DNA from: an uncultured Lachnospiraceae bacterium
Lineage (GTDB): Bacteria > Bacillota > Clostridia > Lachnospirales > Lachnospiraceae
DNA length: 6,147 nucleotides
Reading direction: 5' to 3'
Assembly: GCA_945836355.1 (NCBI GenBank)
Contig: CAMALD010000092.1
Coordinates: 1 to 6,147, forward strand
Shown here: piece by piece, positions 5,968 to 6,147 of the stretch
How positions within the stretch are numbered: position 1 is the stretch's first letter
How the letters are laid out: each line of letters opens with the position of its first letter
Notes under the pieces: model-generated
Seen by the model: only the letters and a program-made list of their open reading frames with translations
Databases searched by the model: none
What the model was told of the DNA's origin: nothing
Made by a program: the position numbers and the translations under genes

Positions 5968-6147
5968 ATGCTTACGATAGCAATTTGTGACGACGAAAGT
6001 CATTTCACAAAAAAGATTAGAGAAATTTTAACCGCTTATCTGAATTCGAGAGGTCTTCTGTACAAGATTGATGAACATGAGTCGGGAAAAGACTTTGTCA
6101 AATTGCGAATAGAGATGGCGCGATATAACATAGTCTGCTAGGATGTC
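5968..6147 (+). pseudogene. Response regulator receiver domain (AgrA/LytTR-like) interrupted by an in-frame TAG; runs off the window
   Basis: The start MLTIAICDDE carries the acidic pair (Asp8, Asp9) that binds Mg2+ in receiver domains, and the sequence to ...ARYNIV follows the beta1-alpha1-beta2-alpha2-beta3 pattern of AgrA-type regulators. Codon 58 is TAG (6139-6141), after Cys57; the same frame continues Asp-Val (6142-6147), which matches the phospho-acceptor signature I/V-x-L-D-V/I, with Asp at position 59 as in AgrA. A single base change of TTG (Leu) to TAG explains the stop. As written, the product is 57 residues and lacks the phosphorylation site and any DNA-binding domain. ATG 5968 is chosen because GGGGG lies 5 bases before it and family proteins start this way; ATG 5956, four codons upstream, has GGAG only 2 bases away. 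The alternatives are a real nonsense mutation, a sequencing error, or recoding. Whether the frame continues to a LytTR domain cannot be seen. Confidence 0.65.

Noticed and set aside
5882..5980. 32-residue plus-strand frame overlapping the response regulator start
   Set aside because: No ribosome binding site; the ATG is only about 8 bases after the predicted transcription start, and the sequence is unlike any family I know.
1..6147. CRISPR array, tRNA, rRNA, insertion sequence or phage genes
   Set aside because: No regularly spaced identical repeats, no tRNA-like cloverleaf, no transposase-like frame and no terminal inverted repeats were seen.

Overview
The window looks like chromosomal DNA from a gut- or rumen-type clostridium, most likely a Lachnospiraceae relative. 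This is inferred from a glmS ribozyme in front of glmS (a Bacillota trait), Gram-positive style ribosome binding sites and sigma-A promoters, a moderate GC content, a cytosolic GH8 xylo-oligosaccharide enzyme, and an AgrA/LytTR-like response regulator start. No species can be named from the sequence alone.

Layout. (a) 1-977 (+): the 3' end of a large beta-rich modular protein, probably extracellular, whose start lies left of the window. (b) 1017-1064: a strong hairpin with T-runs on both sides, a shared terminator for the converging surface-protein and glmS transcripts. (c) 1081-2922 (-): glmS, complete, with all catalytic residues. (d) 2923-3343: no protein gene, but dense regulatory content on the minus strand: a glmS self-cleaving ribozyme (about 2981-3125), a leader of about 150 nt upstream of the cleavage site with inverted repeats, a candidate promoter (3280-3308) and a tandem heptamer next to its -35 box. 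(e) 3344-4270 (-): a radical SAM protein of the PflX type (PflA-like), with a good promoter at 4338-4366. (f) 4494-5651 (+): a reducing-end xylose-releasing exo-oligoxylanase (GH8), divergent from (e). (g) 5652-5967: no protein gene; it holds the GH8 terminator (5713-5757), a near-consensus promoter (5839-5867) and a leader with two inverted repeats. (h) 5968 to the right edge (+): the start of a response regulator whose frame is broken by a TAG codon exactly one codon before the expected phospho-acceptor Asp.

How the genes relate: GlmS makes glucosamine-6-phosphate for peptidoglycan, and the ribozyme cleaves the glmS message when that product is abundant, giving feedback control. The GH8 enzyme would trim imported xylo-oligosaccharides to xylose; no transporter or other xylan gene is visible beside it. 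The radical SAM protein has no evident partner in the window. The genes look like separate transcription units, except that read-through from the radical SAM gene into the glmS leader is possible because no convincing terminator separates them.

No wholly new multi-gene system is evident. The points most worth a second look are the stop codon in the response regulator, the unexplained leader upstream of the glmS ribozyme, and the leader upstream of the response regulator.
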